64,000 nt of DNA from Arbacia lixula (lineage: Eukaryota > Echinodermata > Echinoidea > Arbacioida > Arbaciidae), in assembly GCA_963669155.1 (NCBI GenBank), contig OZ022591.1, positions 3,253,797-3,317,796 on the forward strand. The letters run 5' to 3'. The translations under genes were made by a program, and so were the position numbers. Of this stretch, positions 60,801 to 64,000 are shown piece by piece (within the stretch, counting starts at the first letter, position 1; each line of letters begins with the position of its first letter). Under the pieces are notes generated by a model that was not told the DNA's origin, did not search any database, and saw only the letters and a list, made by a program, of their open reading frames with translations.

Positions 60801-63392
60801 AATATTTCTGTTTGCTGAAATGAAAGCTATTGAAACAAGTAGTATAGAGGCAGCAGTGTTTCCGCGTCATTTTAGCCATTTCGTGTGACAAAGTTTCTTT
60901 GTTTTTTAGGGCGAGTGTCTTAGAAAGAAGAACACAATTGTACATGCTCCGGTTACATTTATGTGGAAAACCGTTCGTGCTTGTATAAACAGTTTGGTCG
61001 GGTGTAAATGGACTTTCGTAGATATTGCAATGAAACATCTCCATAGTTTATAGTACGGTTTAACCAGCTTGCTGGGGTTATTGTGTCACAGATCCTGTCT
61101 TGTTTGACGAAGATCTAGTGAATCGATGGAATCAAATGTGTTTTCCTCCTACTACCTCCTACTACAACATGCACGCACTCCTCAAGAATCAACAACAAAG
61201 CATCTTGGCAAATTATGGAAAATTTCCGCTCGTTTGCATTCCGCGGGCTTGCCAGATTACCTGTTCACATGTGAAACCCAAACCTTATTCTTGACGTTGA
61301 ATCTCGCTCGAGTCAACATGGAGCATGACTAAAGCGCTGTTACATATCTCCTATACTCTTTGTTTGTAATAAAGTACATCTTGTTCTTCGTCTTAAATCT
61401 TCTATCTGATGGGTTTCTCGCATTTCCGTTCCGTCTTTCCAAGCAACTACATCAACTGTGGTGAAATAACACATTGCTTTTGGTTGTTTCTTGGTTATTG
61501 GGCCAAATCGGATGTATTCATTCATGTTACTTGGGCCAAGTGCCGTAAGTTCTCGGACCACACTGACTACCTTCTTCCCTCCACGAACCGAACCGCGGAC
61601 ACCCTAATGGCTATCGTAAAACCACCGATGTTGGCTTTTCTGGTTTCTGCGGTTTTGCCCGTATACAACGAGGCGTTTTATTCCTTATTTTCATCCGAAC
61701 AGGCAACAACCCCCCCCCCCCCCCCATCCCTTCTTCTCCTCCTTCACGGCATCTCCACATTCAATTTGAAATGTTATTTTTCCCTGACTCTACTCAACAT
61801 CTCCTCGGCTTGTGTGTAAACGAGAGTAGACAACAATTCCCACGCCAATGGATTGACGGAAAGAGACGAGCGTGCATCAAGGAATATATCTTGCGGTTAG
61901 CTATGGTATCCTCCAGCTCCCCAATTTCTACGCTGGCAGCCCCCCCCCCCCCCCCTTTCTCCTGTACACGTTTTCGTTTTCGAGAGATGATGGGTGACGT
62001 CACAATAAGAGAACGATGTGAACGAACTTTTCCTTTCAGGCATCTTTCAATACGTCCACTGACTCGACACATGTGTCTTTGGAATTATAATTTCATTTCA
62101 AAAGGAGCAAAAATGAATATCAGCACTGAAATTGAATAAAACTGTTAAGATTGGTTATATCAATACATGATTAGTCACCGTGTTTGAGTCATTTATGTTA
62201 TACTACACCGTGACCTAAAATAAAGAGCAATCCATGTTTTGTGGTTGTTTTGGATTGTACACATGACAATGAAGACAAGTGACAGACTCTAAATTTAAAA
62301 CCCCAGCAGGTGAAAGACATAATGATCCGGGAGTTGCCAATTTGAGGAAGCAGGATAAGCACGAGGAAGCCCCATTTAAAAGAAAATAAGTAACTACACC
62401 GCTCGGGAAAGACATGAGAACAATGTCGTGTAATCCGTTCACCGATGACGATTCCAGTGTCAATGTAATTATGTCATGCATATGCATCCAGGCCTGGTGC
62501 GTTAATCCCTTACCCTAGATTTAGATCCGAGGTGCAAATCCCTGGGAATTAGGTAATGAGATCGCTTTGTGACGGGGGCTTAACGGTTCTAAATGGGTAT
62601 ACGACTGAGGACTTACGTGTGGTCCATGCACGGAATGGGAATGTCAAACGCGAGGGATATTTGAGCAGGGGTATGTTTTGTCAGTGTCTGAGGGCTGCAA
62701 GTGGATAGCTCTGGCCAGCATCCTCTTTTTATCATGTTTATAGCGCCGGGAGGAGCTCATTCACGATACTGGGGTTACCAAAAGGTGTAAATGATCTGGC
62801 TGTACTAGAAGTGAGCAGCCGCTAACCCACTCTCAGTTTTACACACAGTCTGAATGTTAAGACTACATTGTATGTCTGCGCTGTAGAAAATGTTAAGAGT
62901 TGTGATACGGCTACGATTGTAGTCTGATCATGGCAGACACGCTGTTGGGGACTTTGCTGCCATGGATGCACGATCGTAAAAGTCAGAGTGGCATCTGATC
63001 ACTGTCGTTGTACTAGACCGAGTCTATTCTTTCATAGAGGTGATCAGTTGCACTCGTCAAGAGAGGGGAGGTAGGGATGGGGGAGGGATGGTAACATGAA
63101 GCTGAATCTTCGGAGAGTGGGTGAAGCAAATTATTGTGCAAAATCATATAGGTGTGAGTGACTGATACGATGAAAGCATATTGGATCATCGTGGAGGTTA
63201 TACAACATCCGTGGTCGTACGTGCATTTCCTTTGCATGTTACGCTGCTTGAAGACTGGTGGAGAGGACAGGGAATGTACTTTTTCTTCGACACGCTTACT
63301 TCACATTTGGGTCCATCACCCCACCCACGTCTTCTCTAGCACCCTGTCCTTGTCATACGCTCACCCAGACTTTGCCTCTTTTTCAGGTTCTT
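57816..63392. other. Non-coding stretch, probably intronic
   Basis: G run at about 58177-58194, CA array at about 59817-59872, C runs near 61710 and 61940. Short frames (including 59645-59905 and 61409-61819) contain low-complexity runs or no recognised motif. Confidence 0.45.
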
Positions 63393-63560
63393 CGACATTT
63401 CTAATTCAAACTTGACAATAGAGTCTAGTAATCACAAGACTAACCACTCTTCCTTTCTCCTCTTATCTCCGTCTGTCTCGGAGATGAAACGGAGAATGAT
63501 TAGTCTACTGCGGTTAGACCCGTTTATCGCATATTGTACTTTTAGATTGATAATCCCTAA
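63393..63560 (+). repeat. Dispersed repeat family D, copy 2
   Basis: Partner of 19623-19790 in the same orientation: GACATTTCT, TAGAGTCTAG, TTTCTCCTCTTAT, GAGAATGATTAGTCTACTGC and TTAGACCCGTTTAT in the same order, ending near CAGCCTGGGC. Frames through this part are repeat-derived. Confidence 0.65.
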
Positions 63561-64000
63561 CAGCCTGGGCGAAAGGATAATCCAGACTTGGATTTTGAGG
63601 TAGGCGTACTCCTCATTGGGAACTTTCTCCCTCTATTTGCATACCGTCAACACGTCCCACCTACTTACTTTCATGTTGTCTCGCTTACACCAACACCACT
63701 CGAACTGTCCTTGCAATTATAATTGAGTGTTGGAAGTCAATCGCTTTCCAATGACCTACACGCCAGGAGATAGTTACCAGAATGAACTGATTAGATTATA
63801 ACAAAACCCTATCGAGCCATCTGGATTTTGGTAGCGATAATATGACATCACACGTTTGCAAGTTTGATGACTAGTAGTAGTACGGCGCCTGATAAGGACA
63901 AGCTGGTTTCAACCAGGTTATGAACGAAAGATGTACCTATGTGGTATACGATGCCCCTCGGCTCTGGTTAAAGTAGACATAAGAGCACGATCACAAAAAT
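63561..64000. other. Non-coding stretch
   Basis: No gene or repeat recognised up to the window edge. Confidence 0.5.

Overview
This window looks like metazoan nuclear DNA, most likely from a marine invertebrate. An echinoderm is plausible, but that is inference from repeat style and not from a marker gene. It is almost entirely intergenic or intronic. The evidence is the lack of long open reading frames, abundant microsatellites, long homopolymer G/C runs, several families of short inverted-repeat (MITE-like) elements, and intron-style splice sites. Nothing suggests bacterial, phage or plasmid DNA. I see no tRNA, rRNA, CRISPR array, integrase or transposase gene.

The one well-supported gene piece is a first coding exon at 51149-51233 on the + strand. 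It has a good Kozak start, a clean donor, and an N-terminus resembling carotenoid cleavage oxygenases of the BCO/NinaB family. It follows a GC-richer, promoter-like 5' region at about 50640-51148. The expected next exon, with the Trp-Leu and Gly-Pro-Gly motifs, is not visible in the remaining 12.7 kb. The right fifth of the window is therefore probably first-intron sequence, or the gene model is different. Weaker exon candidates lie at 25549-25709 (acidic terminal exon), 28344-28840 (short frames in a GC-richer island), 34997-35258 on the minus strand, and 54041-54282.

Layout. 1-10 kb: a near-perfect palindromic MITE with apparent TTAA duplications, CTA and CA arrays, a 12-copy pyrimidine minisatellite, a promoter-like cluster near 7.1 kb, and a half copy of the palindromic MITE. 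10-20 kb: a 68-triplet GAA array, a second foldback element flanked by 23-bp direct repeats, and a compound GAA/GTA array. 20-31 kb: CT and GA arrays, a possible acidic exon, a retrotransposon-like tail and a 530-bp AGT array. 31-45 kb: diverged repeats, a CT-rich block, a 44-bp minisatellite, several exact hairpins and a deleted copy of the first MITE. 45-64 kb: GA and AGT arrays, the carotenoid-oxygenase-like exon and its probable intron.

I found no coherent new multi-gene system. The most informative structures are the MITE families, whose broken copies record deletion at or near the centre of symmetry, and the repeats with regularly spaced interruptions.
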